From Hordeum vulgare subsp. vulgare (Eukaryota > Streptophyta > Magnoliopsida > Poales > Poaceae): a DNA stretch of 64,000 nucleotides. Below, in pieces: positions 1-11,503 of the stretch (position 1 is the stretch's first letter; the number at the start of each line of letters is the position of its first letter). The stretch spans positions 435,382,676 to 435,446,675 of the forward strand of contig NC_058521.1 in NCBI RefSeq assembly GCF_904849725.1. The letters are read 5' to 3'. Position numbers and translations under genes: made by a program. The notes beneath the pieces are model-generated. The model saw only the letters and a list, made by a program, of their open reading frames with translations. It made no database searches and was not told where the DNA came from.

Positions 1-901
1 CATGATTTTTCTGAGTTGTAGATGCATAGATTAGCATGTTGAACGAGTTCAACATAATTCTTCCACATAGCCCATGCAGAAAAGCAGAGTTGGCACTGTC
101 ACAATATGGAGTAGATAACTCATCATGAGCACTCTTGTTGTGATTTTTAGTTCATGAAGAACTTCTACCAGAGATGGTCCATGGTATTGGAAAAATGATA
201 TACCACGAACCTTGGAAACTACAACAAGGTTACTACCATTCTAAAGGAACTAGCAACACTATCAACAGAAGTGAGCAGAATGATCCTTGGATTCAAGAAC
301 CCAGAAATAGAATACCTACTAACTAAATAACAGCATGGTATGTTTTCGAAAATGATGGCCAGAATTATCACACTAGAAACACGAAACACATTAGACTATT
401 GGGTGGTTTTCCAAGGTAACATAGTTTCCTAATGGTCCAACAAATACGTCGAGGTAACAGAGTACCTCAACACAATAATTAGTGTGCTTTGTGTGTCCCA
501 AAAGACATTAACTCGGGATGAGAGGATTTGCAATTGCATCGGATTATTTACAACCTTGGATAACTCGGACAGCATAACGGCTATACGGGCATGAAATATG
601 AGGCGACCTGCATGAAAACTGACAACATAACAATTGAATTCTTATGGAGACTCTGATCCTTGAAGACAACAACTTTCCTATAAGTCTGCAGCATAGTAAA
701 TCTTCATCCCAATAGATAGATGAGAAGGCCTAATTCTTAACCTCGTAGAATAAAGAAGAGGGTGACTCAGAATAAGAATGACACATGGAAAGGAGTAAAA
801 AGAGCCTTATGTTCCCTTCCACAAAAAATTCCCTCATATAACTAAAGAGTTGCTAGACTCAACATCGACTAGTCTGGATTGGTTATCCTACAGGCAGTCA
901 A
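1..901 (-). other. Internal leader of element A, no usable ORF
   Basis: This stretch lies just downstream of the PBS of element A on the minus strand, where 5' leader and the start of gag are expected. No open frame above 60 codons with recognisable gag features is visible. It is annotated as decayed or non-coding internal sequence. Confidence 0.5.
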
Positions 902-913
902 GCTCTGATACCA
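902..913 (-). promoter_or_regulatory. Primer-binding site of element A (initiator tRNA-Met type)
   Basis: Read on the minus strand this is TGGTATCAGAGC, the standard plant LTR-retrotransposon PBS complementary to the 3' end of initiator tRNA-Met. It lies 4 bases inside the LTR terminus at 918, which fixes both the orientation of the element and the identity of the adjoining LTR as the 5' LTR. Confidence 0.9.
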
Positions 914-917
914 AAGC

Positions 918-3900
918 TATCGGGACCCCGATCCTAAATCATAAGAACCCAGCATGTAACAGATCACATCACTTTGCGGCCTCACGCACGGTAAACTCCA
1001 CGGTTGCCACCTTACCTTGACCGGGACCGTTTGCGTCTTTTGGCTCACGTATATGAATGTGTCGCTAGCATTCAAACGATAAAGAACCTGGGTCGACATG
1101 ACTAGTTATAAACCCAATTAGTACATCCGTACAGGGATATGCATACATGACCCAGCAAAGCAGGTGTCGGGTGTGTAGACGAGTCGTAGCAAGCTACAAG
1201 GACTCCATTACACTACGTGACATTTCCCTGAAGGGACAGACACAGCAGCAAAGAAGGATACATGCCGGTCAATCAATGTGTACGGAGCAGTAGCAAGCTA
1301 CAAAGGCCCGGTGGAAGCACAAAGAGGCATTTCCCCGTAAAGAATACTACTAAAGTAACACAACTAGGTGTCGAATCCCACACATATAATGCATTTCATA
1401 ACATACACATAATATGCACAATATGTGTAGATACAACATGGCATCACAACATAACTCTATGACTCAAGCTTTTATTAAAAACTCATAAGAGTCAACATAG
1501 CATGATATTACAAACAGGGGTCTCGTGACCCGACACTCAAGGCATACAAACATCAAGCGGAAACATAACATGTCTGGATACAGACATCTACTAAAAGTGG
1601 CTGGAGGAGCCTGAAAAGCTACAACAACCCTACCAAAGGAAAAAGACCTCTGTCTTGGATTCCCAAGCTATTCCAGTCAACATCGAACACATCGCGTAGA
1701 AACCTTTAACGAGATTAAGGTCTCCTCTACAAAAACATAAATTAAGCAGACGTGAGTAAAAAGGTACTCAGCAAGACTTATATTATGACTATCTACATAT
1801 GCATCACTATCAATGAAGGGTTTGTGGAGTTTAATTGCAGCAAGCCAGCTTTGACTCTTGGCTAATATGTACTACGACTACAAGTACTTTCTTTGAGGTG
1901 GGATAGGGCACACGAGTCCACATATTCACCAATTTAGTACGCCACTATGGAACCACTCTTGTATCCATACGAGAAGGCCATCCATAGCACTCACACTTAT
2001 CTTGAATATTTTATAGTATCCATTCAAGTTGTCTATGACCATATAAGTTTCCAAGTAGTCCATATCCACGGACGCATCTATTCGAATAGATTAGATTACC
2101 CTGCAGGGATTTACTTTTTCACACACGCTCCCACCACTTATCACCATATGCACGTCATGCATCTCGGCAACCTTCAAGCAGAAGCACTGGCGTGGGTGTC
2201 GGCCACAACCTAACTAACCACACAAGACTCTTGTCTAGGTTTATCGCCTATTTGAGACTGAACCCGCAAGGAAGTCTGGCCGAAGTTTCCTCTACGGTCC
2301 CAAACGATGTGTACAGGGTTTCCAAGCCCACCTCGATGGATGGTACTAGGCTTGGTACACTGGCCACGATCCCTAGTCTGTCCCAAGCCCACCTGTACGG
2401 GGTGTCACTCGGCAGACTACTAGCATGTCCTACAAACACCAGAAACTAGTTGCAACTCCTGGACAGAGATCTAGGTGATTAATAAGTTGAGAGAGTCAGT
2501 TAAGGATCCCAATGTGTGGCAGTAGCTAGTCTTGGATAACATACACGGGACTCGGTTCTTAAGGACGGTCCCAATGAGACAAGCCGCCATGTACTCCTAC
2601 ACAGCCTCTCATCGGTACCTTTACCAAATCAGGTTCACACCTTTACTCTCACAATGTGGGGCATGAACATAGCCATTCTGATTCATCGTCCAAATGGATC
2701 AGACCCAACGCAGCTCTAAGCATAGCAGGCACAATAAGCAAACATGTAAGAGTACCACATCAAGGCTCAAGCAGTTCCTACTCATGCGAAGCGGTTTCAA
2801 CTATTTACTATGGAAAAATCAGGTCATGCAGAGGAATGGGTTTAACTACGGAGAATAAATAACAGTTGAATCTCTGTTGTCGTGATGTAGTAAAAGAGAG
2901 CAGGAGGGAGAGAATAGGATTTTATCGAAATGTTCAAGGGGGGTTTGCTTGTCTGACAGATCTGAAGATAGCAATGAGTCTTCATCAATGTCAACGATCA
3001 CATCGTCGGAACCATCGTCTACCGAAAGGGAACAACATCGGCAAACACAAAAAGAATAATATTTACTTCACGGAAATGCAGCACTATGATGCATGATCAT
3101 GGCATGAAAATGAAATGTGGCATGGGCAAATGTAGCTACCATTTCTTAAGTTGAAGCTGATTTGAATCAAAATTCCAATATCACTTCAAATAAGGTATTT
3201 TTCAAATACCCTTTTAATTGATTTGACCTGATGCTCACGTACAACTTGTTTTATCATGCATGAAAATTGCACCATTGGTTTCCTTGAATTTTTCTGATCA
3301 TTTTTCATATATAAATTATTTTCATTGGAGTTATATTTTATTTTCTATGATTTTTCAAAGTTTTTAGCATTTTGTGGAATTATTTTTATATCAGAAAATC
3401 ATTTATTGCGTCATCTCTGCGTTAGCAGGTCAACTGACCTGGGCCAGGTCAAACTGAGCAGTGTGGCCACTGGTGAGTGACCAGGGGCTAATCCCCGAGT
3501 TGACCAGCCACTAATTGGGTTGACCACCCCCAGGGCCCACTGTCAGCGTCTAATGGGGAGGGATTAGTGCTTAATGGGCTGGCCACGTCGACGCTTGCAG
3601 GAAACTGGCCACCTCGATGCTCGCCAGAGACGGCCTAAAATTCGCTACACGGGTCCGTTTTGCACGCGGCTTGCGGCTACACGTTGCTGGCGAAGCGGCC
3701 GTTCCTCCACGGGTAAGCAGGGGAGCTGCGGCGGCCGGAGGAGGTGCCGGTGACGAGGTGCGCGGCGGCGATGGCTCGGCTACATTGAGCTAGCGCTAGG
3801 GGGCGCGGAACGGAATGGAAAAATGGGGGAAACGACGGAGAAGCTCACGGGAAGGCTGATGGCAAGCTCGATAGGCTCGGGGGTGCTCTGGACGTCGCGA

Positions 3901-4733
3901 GTCGGGGCCGGCGGCCTTCGGTGGCCGAAGGTGGAGACGGCGACGGTGGCGATGCTCCGAGGCCTTCGGTCTCGATTCCTCTAGCAGGGAGGAGCAGGGG
4001 GACTAGGTCGTTCCATTGAGCACGAAAGAGAGGCGAGGGGTGGCCGGAGGCTGCGATGAACGGCGGTGACAAGCTCGAGTAGAGCTTGGCCAGGGCGAGC
4101 GGGCGAGGAGGAGAGCAGGAAAGGGAAATGGTGGCTGGCTCGATGGGGACGGCTCTCCCGAGCCTATCCCAGTCACCAGATCGGCGAGGAGGCCAGGCAG
4201 GCAGGTGGTGTGGTGCCCCTCGCCATGCGTCGTGCTCGGTCTCTCCTCTGCCAGTAGGCAAAGGAAGAAGACGACCCTGCCCTTGGTACGCTGGGCCTCT
4301 TCTGGGCCAGGTGAGCGCCAGGTGATCTTCTTCTCTCTCTCTCTTTTCTCTTCTATTTTTTGTATTGTTTCTGTTTTCAATTTTTTTACATTTGTTTTGA
4401 TTTTTGTTTGGCTCAAAAGCTAAACCAAAACCCTACAATTAATTAGGAGATATATTTGGAATATTTCAAAACTCCAATAACTATTTCAACATTTTTGGGT
4501 GATCTAAAATATTTATAGTTATTTGTTTTAACCATTTGAGTGGCTTTTGTGAATTATTTAAAATGTCAAAAGTATATGAAAAATAAAATTCATCACTAAA
4601 ATGTTCTTTCCAATATTTATCACAAAAGATGAACATTTTTAAAGCCATTTTGGATTTTTTGAAAATCACCACTATTTGGATTTGTTTTGATCAATGTAGT
4701 GCTTGGGTTTTGTTAGTCCATATTTCAAAAACA
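918..4733 (-). repeat. 5' LTR of element A, about 3.8 kb
   Basis: The inner edge is set by the PBS; the plus strand there reads TATCGGGACC, so the expected TG end has become TA. The outer edge is less certain: the sequence runs to ...AAAAACA near 4733, a few bases before the TSD of the Angela insertion. The LTR is mosaic in composition. The inner part (918-2650) carries reading frames without conserved protein meaning, 3170-3420 is AT-rich, 3540-4330 is GC-rich, and 4330-4733 is AT-rich again. Frames in the GC-rich part (for example minus 4261-3845) look like low-complexity Pro/Ser-rich translation rather than a known protein. The LTR of element F shows the same order of segments. Confidence 0.75.
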
Positions 4734-4740
4734 TTTTGGT

Positions 4741-4745
4741 TTAAC
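4741..4745. repeat. Left TSD (TTAAC) of the Angela element
   Basis: TTAAC directly precedes the LTR start TGTTGG and is found again exactly after the 3' LTR at 13247-13251. This shows one intact integration event whose ends have not been rearranged. Confidence 0.95.
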
Positions 4746-6556
4746 TGTTGGAAATATGCCCTAGAGGAAATAATAAATTAGTTATTATTATATTTCCATG
4801 TTCATAATAATCGTTTATTATCCATGCTAGAATTGTATTGATTGGAAACTCAAATACATGTGTGGATACATAGAGAACACACTGTCCCTAGTGAGCCTCT
4901 AGTTGACTAGTTTGTTCATGAAAGATAGTCAAGGTTTCCTGGCCATAGGCAAGTGTTGTCACTTGATAATGGGATCACATCATTAGGAGAATCATGTGAT
5001 GGACAACACCCAAACTATGAACGTAGCATACTGATCGTGTCGTTTTATTGCTATTGTTTTCTGCATATCAAGTATTTGTTCCAATGACCATGAGATCGTA
5101 TAACTCACTAGCACCGGAGGAATACATTGTGTGCATCAAACGTCGCAACGTAACTGGGTGACTATAAAGGTGCTCTACAGGTATCTCCGAAGGTGTCCGT
5201 TGAGTTAGTATGGATCAAGACTGGGATTTGTCACTCCGTGTCACGAAGAGGTATCTCGGGGCCCACTCGGTAATACAACATCACACACAAGCCTTGCAAG
5301 AAATGTGACTAAGTGTAAGTCACGGGATCTTGTATTATGGAACGAGTAAAGAGACTTGCCGGTAAAGAGATTGAAATAGGTATGCGGATACCGACGATCG
5401 AATCTCGGGCAAGTAACATACCGAAGGACAAAGGGAATGACATACGGGATTATATGAATCCTTGGCACTGAGGTTCAACCGATAAGATCTTCGGAGAATA
5501 TGTAGGATCCAATATGGGCATCCAGGTCCCGCTGTTGGATATTGACCGAGAAGTGTCTCTGGTCATGTCTGCATAATTCTCGAACCCGCGGGGTCTGCAC
5601 ACTTAAGGTTCGATGATGTTTCGGTATAGTTGAGTTATAGGTGTTGGTATCCGAAAGTTGTTCGGAGTCCCGGATGAGATCCAGGATATCATGAGGAGCT
5701 CCGGAATGGTCCGGAGGTAAAAATTGATATATAGGAAGTCATGTTTGGTCACCGGAAATGTTTCGGGCTCATCGGTAGTGTACCGGGAGTGCCGGGAGGG
5801 GTGCCGAAGATCATCGGGAGGGGTGTCACACCCCAAGGGGTCTCATGGGCTATGGGAAGAGATAAACGAGCCCCTAGTTGGCTGGAATAAGTTGCCACTA
5901 AGTCCCATAAGGTTTGAGAAGGAAAAAAACACAAGGTGGAAAGAGTTTCCAAGTGGGAAGGTGGAATCCTACTCCAAGTAGGATTGGATTAGGATTCCTC
6001 CAGCTCCAATTTCGGCCAAACCTGGAGGGTTTGAGGCTGCCTCCTCCCCTCCCTCTGTCCTATATATACTAGAGGTATTGAGGGTTTTTGAGACACTACT
6101 TTGCCACGTGCTGCTCGACCCTATACCACGCAGTTTTTCCCCTAGAACGTATTTCTGCGGAGCTTAGGCGAAGCCCTGTCGTAGTAGATCATCACCACCA
6201 CCGGCGCGTCGTCACGCTGCCAGAGAACTCTTCTACCTCTCCGCCCCCTCTTGCTGGATCAAGAAGGTGGAGATCGTCATGGAGTTGTACGTGTGCTGAA
6301 CACGGAGGTGTCGTCCGTTCGGCACTAGATCGGAGCGGGTCGTGGGACGGATCGCGGGACGGTTCGTGGGACGGTTCGTGGGGCGGATCGAGGGACGTGA
6401 GGACGTTCCACTACATCAACCGCATTTCTTAACACTTCCTGTTGTACGATCTACAAGGGTACGTAGATCCAAATCTCCTCTCGTAGATGGACATCACCAT
6501 GATAGGTCTTCGCGCACATAGGAAAAAATTTGTTTCCCATGCGACGTTCCCCAACA
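4746..6556 (+). repeat. 5' LTR of Angela element B (1,811 bp)
   Basis: It opens TGTTGGAAATATGCCCTAGA and closes CCCCAACA. It is longer than the 3' LTR because it keeps a segment at about 5727-5784 that the 3' LTR has lost and carries one more 12-bp GGGACGGWTCGY-like unit at 6335-6398. Open frames inside (for example 6088-6432) are LTR sequence without known coding function. Confidence 0.95.
6060..6070 (+). promoter_or_regulatory. TATA box of the 5' LTR promoter (element B)
   Basis: CTATATATACT follows a CCTCCC-rich stretch. BARE1 LTRs are known to hold functional TATA boxes, and this is the corresponding position. The same box is kept in the 3' LTR at 12762-12773. Confidence 0.7.
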
Positions 6557-6557
6557 G

Positions 6558-6570
6558 TGGCATCATGAGC
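6558..6570 (+). promoter_or_regulatory. Degenerate primer-binding site of element B
   Basis: TGGCATCATGAGC sits one base after the 5' LTR. Against the consensus TGGTATCAGAGC it has a T-to-C change and an inserted T, so the initiator tRNA-Met primer would pair poorly. This is consistent with an old, inactive copy. Confidence 0.8.
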
Positions 6571-7829
6571 TAGGTTCATGCGTAGATGTAATCTCGAGTA
6601 GAACACAAAGGGTTTTGTGGACAGTGATGTTCATTTGCTGTCCTCCTTAGTCTTTTCTTGATTCGGCGGTATTGTTGGATTGAAGCGGCCCGGACCGACA
6701 TTATTAGTACACTTACGAAAGACTGGTTTCATCGATTGACATGCAACCTCGTTGCATAAAGATGACTCGCGGGTGTCTGTTTCTTCAACTTTAGTTGAAT
6801 TGGTTTTGACCGAGGCGGTCCTTGGAGAGGTTAAGTAGCAATTTGCACATCTCTGTTGTGGTTTTTGCATAAGTAAGATGCGATCTACTAGATACCCATT
6901 GCAACCACGTAAAACATGCAACAACAATTAGAGGACGTCTAACTTGTTTTTGCAGGGTATGCTTGTGATATGATATGGCCAATGATGTGATATGATATAT
7001 TGGATGTATGACATGATCATGTTGTAATGGTTAATATCGACTTGCACGTCGATGGTACGGCAACCGGCAGGAGCCATAGGCTTGTCTTTAAACTAACGTT
7101 TGTGCTTGCAGATGCGTTTACTATATTGCTAGGACGGAGCTTTAGTAGTAATAGCATGAGTAGCACGACAACCTCGATGGCGACACGTTGATGGAGATCA
7201 TGGTGTGGCGCCGGCGACAAGAAGATCGTGCCGGTGCTTTGGTGATGGAGATCAAGAAGGACATGATGATGGACATATCATGTCACTTATGAATTGCATG
7301 TGATGTTAATCCTTTTATGCACCTTATTTTGCTTAGAATGACGGTAGCATTATGAGGTGATCTCTCACTAAAATTTCAAGACGAAATTGTGTTCTCCCCG
7401 ACTGTGCACCGTTGCTACAGTTCGTCGTTTCGAGACACCACGTGATGATCGGGTGTGATAGACTCAATGTTCACATACAACGGGTGCAAAACAGTTGCAC
7501 ACGGGGAACACTCGGGTTAAAATTGACGAGCCTAGCATGTGCAGACATGGCCTCGAAACACAAGAGACCGAAAGGTCGAGCATGAATCGTATAGTTGATA
7601 TGATTAGCACAGAGATGCTTACCATTGAAACTATTCTCGACTCATGTGATGAACGGACTTGAGATAGTGGATTTGGATCATGTACCACTCAAATGACTAG
7701 AGAGATGTACTTTTTGAGCGGGAGTTCTTAAGTGATATGATTAATTGAACTAATTATAATGAACATAGTCTAATGGTCTTTGCAAATTATGATGTAGCTT
7801 GCGCTATAGCTCTACTATTTTTATATGTT
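6571..7829 (+). other. Leader of element B, non-coding
   Basis: The 5' untranslated leader of Angela/BARE1 elements occupies this position. No conserved frame is visible; the short open frames are on the opposite strand and have no retroelement features. Confidence 0.6.
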
Positions 7830-8870
7830 CCTAGAGAAAATTCAGTTGTCTAAAACTGAGGATTGTCCTCATTGCAGCGCAGAAGGCTTACGTCCTTAAT
7901 GCACCACTCGGTGTGCTGCACCTCGGGCGTCGTCTGTGGATGTTGCGAACATCTAACATAGACGTGTTTGATGACTACATGATAGTTTAGTGTGCAATAA
8001 TTAATGGCTTAGAAGCAAGGCGCCGAAGACGTCTTGAAAATGTAGCAGAACGTAGGAGATGTTCAAAGAGATGAAATTGAGATTTCATGCCCGTGCCCTT
8101 GTTGAGAGGTATAAGACCTCTGACAAGATTGTTTGCCTACAAAGTAAAGGAGAAAAGCTCAAATCGTTGAGCATGTTCTTAGATTGTCTAAGTACAACAA
8201 TCGCTTGAATCAAGTGGGAGTTAATCTTCTAGATGAGATAGTGATGGATCTCCAAAGTCACTGCCACTAAGCTGCTAGAGCTTCGTGATGAACTATAAAC
8301 AAATCAAGGATAGATATGATGATCCTTGAGTGATTCACAATGTTTGACACTGCGAAAGTAGAAATCAAGAAGGAGCATCAATTGTTGATGGTTAGTAAAA
8401 CCACTAGTTTCAAGAAGGGTAAGGGCTAGAAGGGATACTTCATGAAACGGCAAACCAGTTGCTGCTCTAATGAAGAAACCCAAAATTGAACCCAAACCCG
8501 AGACTAAGTTCTTCTGTTATGAGGGGAATGGTCACTGAGGCGGAGCTACCCTAGATACTTGGTAGATAAGAAGGCTGGCAAAGTCGACAGAAGTATATTT
8601 GATATACATGATATTGATGTGTACTTTACTAGTACTCCTAGTAGCACGAGGGTATTGGATACCGGTTCGGTTGCTAAGTGATTAGTAACTCGAAATGAAA
8701 GCTACGGTATAAACGGAGACTAGCTAAAGGCGAGGTGACGATACGTGTTGGAAGTGTTTCCAAGGTTGATGTGATCAAACATCGCATGCTCCCTCTATCA
8801 TCGGGATTGGTGGTAAAATCTAAATAATTGTTATTTGGTGTTTGCGTTGAGCATAAACATGATTAGATCG
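7830..8870 (+). pseudogene. Decayed gag and protease of element B
   Basis: Three-frame reading gives BARE1-like gag fragments around 8060-8250, including a RYKTSDKIVCL-like segment and a KYNNRLNQ-like segment. A decayed zinc knuckle lies near 8508-8537 (FFCY.GNGH then a stop). Protease follows near 8600-8690, with a VLDTGSVAK-like sequence holding the D-T-G active-site triad. Stops and frameshifts separate all pieces, so no product is expected. Confidence 0.65.
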
Positions 8871-9019
8871 TGTTTATTGCAATACGATTATTCATTTAAA
8901 GAGAATAAAAGTTATTCTACTTGCTTGAATAATTACCCTCAATGGTTTATTGAATCTCGATCGTAGTGTTACACATGTTCATAATATTGGCGCCAAAAGA
9001 TACAAAGTAATAATGATAG

Positions 9020-9900
9020 TACCACTTACTTGTGGCACTGCCACTTGAGTCATGTTGGTATAAAATGCATGAAGAAGCTCCATGCCGATGGATCTTCGTA
9101 CTCACTCATTTTTGAAACGTTTGGGACATGCAAACCATACATGTTGGTATAAAATGCATGAATAAACTCCATAGAGATGGATCGTCTGGACTCACTTGAT
9201 TTTGAATCACTTGAGACATGCAAAACATGCCACATGAAACAAGAGAGTAACTTGTTGGGAGTGATGCATTTTTGATGTGTGCAGTCCAATGAGTGCTAAG
9301 GCATGAAGTGGATATCGTTATGTTCTTACTTCACTGACGATTTGAGTAGATATAGGAGTATTTACTTGATGAATCACAAGTCTGAAATATTGAAAAGTTC
9401 AAAGCAATTTAAGAGGGAAGATCGCCATGACAAGAGGATAAAATGTCTATGATATGATCATAGAGATGAATATCTGACTTACGAGTTTTTTGGTACGTAG
9501 TTAAGACAAAGTGAAAATTGTTTCGCATTTGATATGGTGCATACTATGATGTCTCTTATCAAATTACCACTATCGTTTGTGGGTTATGCATTCGAGACAA
9601 CCACATTCACTTTAAATAGGGCACCACATATTTCCATTGAGATGACACAGTATAGATTATGGTTTAGAGAAACCTAAGTTGTTGTTTCTTGAAAGTTTGG
9701 GGCTGCGATGCTTACGTGAAAAGGTTTCAGTCTCATAAGCTCGAACCCAAAGCGGATAAATCCATCTTCATAGGATATCCAAAACAGTTGGATACATCTC
9801 CTATCTCAGATTCGGAAGCAAAGTGTTTGTTTCTAGAAACGGATCCTTTCTCGAGGAAAGGTTTCTCTCGAAAGAATTGAGTGGGAGAGTGGTGGAACTT
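9020..9900 (+). pseudogene. Decayed integrase of element B
   Basis: The GAG-pre-integrase region near 9020-9230 has a GTATCHLSHVG-like start and contains an 89-bp tandem duplication. At 9689-9880 a frame reads KVWGCDAYVKRFQSHKLEPK followed by IFIGYP, the standard C-terminal part of a Copia integrase. The catalytic core between these points is interrupted by several stops and frame changes. Only fragments are open; the longest is 63 codons. Confidence 0.75.
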
Positions 9901-10099
9901 GATGAGGTTATTGAACCGTCACTTCAACCAGTGTGTAGCAGGGCGCAGGAAGTTGTTCCTGTGGCGCCTACACCAATTGAAGTGGAAGCTGATGATAGTG
10001 ATCATTAGAGCTTCGGATCAAGCTACTACAAACCTCGTAGGTCGACAAAGGTCGCGTACTACTACAAAGTGGTACGGTAACCCTGTCTTGGAGGTCATG

Positions 10100-11488
10100 T
10101 TGTTGAGCAACAATGAACCTACGAGTCATGGAGAAGCAATGGTGGACCCGGATTCTGACAAATGGGTGGAGGCCATGAAATCCGAGAGAAGATCCATGTA
10201 TAAAACAAAGTGTAGACTTTGGAAGAACTACTTGACGGTAGTAAGACTATTAAGTAAAGATGGATCTTTAAAAGGAAGACAGACGATGCTGGTGATAAGT
10301 CACTATTAAGAAAAGCTCGACTTGTCACAAAGATGTTTTCGACAAGATCAAAGAGTTGACTATGATGTGACTTTCTCACTCGTAGCGATTCTAAAAGTCT
10401 GTTGGAATTATGTTAGTAGTTGCTGCATTATTTGTGAAATATTGCACATAGGAAGACAAAACATTGTTTCGTCGACGGTTTCCTTGAGGAAAGATTGTAT
10501 GTAATACAATCAGAAGGTTTTGTCGATCCTAAGGATACTAACAAGTATGCAAGCTCCAGCGATCCTTTTATGGACTGGTGCAAGCATCTCAGAGGTGGAA
10601 TATACGCTTTGATGAGATGATCAAAGCTTTTGGGTTTGTGCAAGGTTTATGAGAAACTTGTATTTCCAAAGAAGTGAGTGGGAGCACTATAGAATTTCTG
10701 ATAAGTATATGTGGTTGACATATTGTTGATCAGAAGTAATGTAGAATTTTGTGAAGCATCAAAGGTTGTTTGAAAGGAGTTTTTCAAAGGAAGACCTGGA
10801 CAGAGCTGTTTGAACATTGAGCATCAAGATCTATAGAGATAGATCAATACTCTTAATAGAACTTTCAAATGAAGTGCATGCCTTGACAAGTTTTTGAAGG
10901 AGTTCAAAATAGATCAGCAAAGAAGCAGTTCTTGGTTGTATTGTAAGGTGTGAATATGAGTAATACTCAAAAGCCCGACCATAGCAGAAGAAAGAGAAAG
11001 GACGAAGGTCGTCCCCTATGCCTTAATCGTAGACTCTACAATATGCCATGATGTGTACCGCACCTGATATGTGCCTTGCCACAAGTCTGTTAATAGGTAT
11101 AGAGAGTGATCCAGGATTGAATCACTGAACAACAGTCAAAGTTATCCTTAGTGACTAATGGACTAAGGAATTTTTCTCGATTATGGAGGTGGTTAAAGAG
11201 TTCGTCGTAAAGGGTTACGTCGATGCAAGCTTTGACACTAATCCGAATAACTATGAGTAGTGAAACGGATTCGTATATTAGATTAGATATTTGGAGTATT
11301 TCCGAATATCACGTAGTAGCAGCATCTATAAGATGACATACAGATTTGTAAAGAACACACGGGTCTGAAAGTTTCAGAACCGTTGACTAAAACCTCTCTC
11401 ACGAGCAAGACGTGATCAGACCCCAGAACTATATGGGTGTTGGATTCGTTGAAATCACATGGCGATGTGAACTTGATTATTGACTCTA
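10100..11488 (+). pseudogene. Decayed reverse transcriptase and RNase H of element B
   Basis: RT begins with a translated EAMVDPDSDKWVEAMKSE-like segment at about 10132-10190, matching the first conserved block of Copia RT. After that the frame shifts many times. The RNase H region extends to the PPT; its last recognisable piece, near 11450-11500, ends in the usual ...CASGR stretch overlapping the PPT. I cannot find an intact YVDD box in a single frame. Position and order identify the domains more than sequence does. Confidence 0.6.
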
Positions 11489-11503
11489 GTGCAAGTGGGA
11501 GAC
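11489..11503 (+). promoter_or_regulatory. Polypurine tract of element B
   Basis: GTGCAAGTGGGAGAC lies immediately before the 3' LTR start at 11504. It is the usual purine-rich primer site for plus-strand synthesis in Angela/BARE1. Confidence 0.85.

Larger units (their letters stand above)
1..4733 (-). mobile_element. Element A: 5' end of a long-LTR retrotransposon (minus strand), entering from the left edge
   Basis: On the minus strand a very long LTR (918-4733) is followed by a primer-binding site (902-913) and then internal sequence running off the left edge. The LTR is clearly related, in opposite orientation, to 61522-64000: both share a segment on GACCTGG/CCAGGTC-rich sequence (3420-3560 versus 62800-62960) and a block around 2510-2650 versus 63830-63960. 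The internal part (1-901) should be leader and gag, but I see no long open frame there on either strand, so coding is decayed or not yet reached. The initiator-Met type PBS and overall form suggest Gypsy; the family name is not certain. The remainder of the element lies outside the window. Confidence 0.75.

Noticed and set aside
2192..2449. Frames in the inner part of the A LTR
   Set aside because: No domain and no support from element F. LTR sequence only.
4003..4416. Overlapping open frames on both strands in the GC-rich part of the A LTR
   Set aside because: Low-complexity Pro/Ser/Arg-rich translations in several overlapping frames, with no conservation against the matching part of element F. 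Composition effect, not listed as genes.
6088..6432. 114-codon frame in the Angela 5' LTR (and 113 codons at 12781 in the 3' LTR)
   Set aside because: It is the U3/R/U5 sequence of the LTR, with GC-rich tandem units translated. No known protein.
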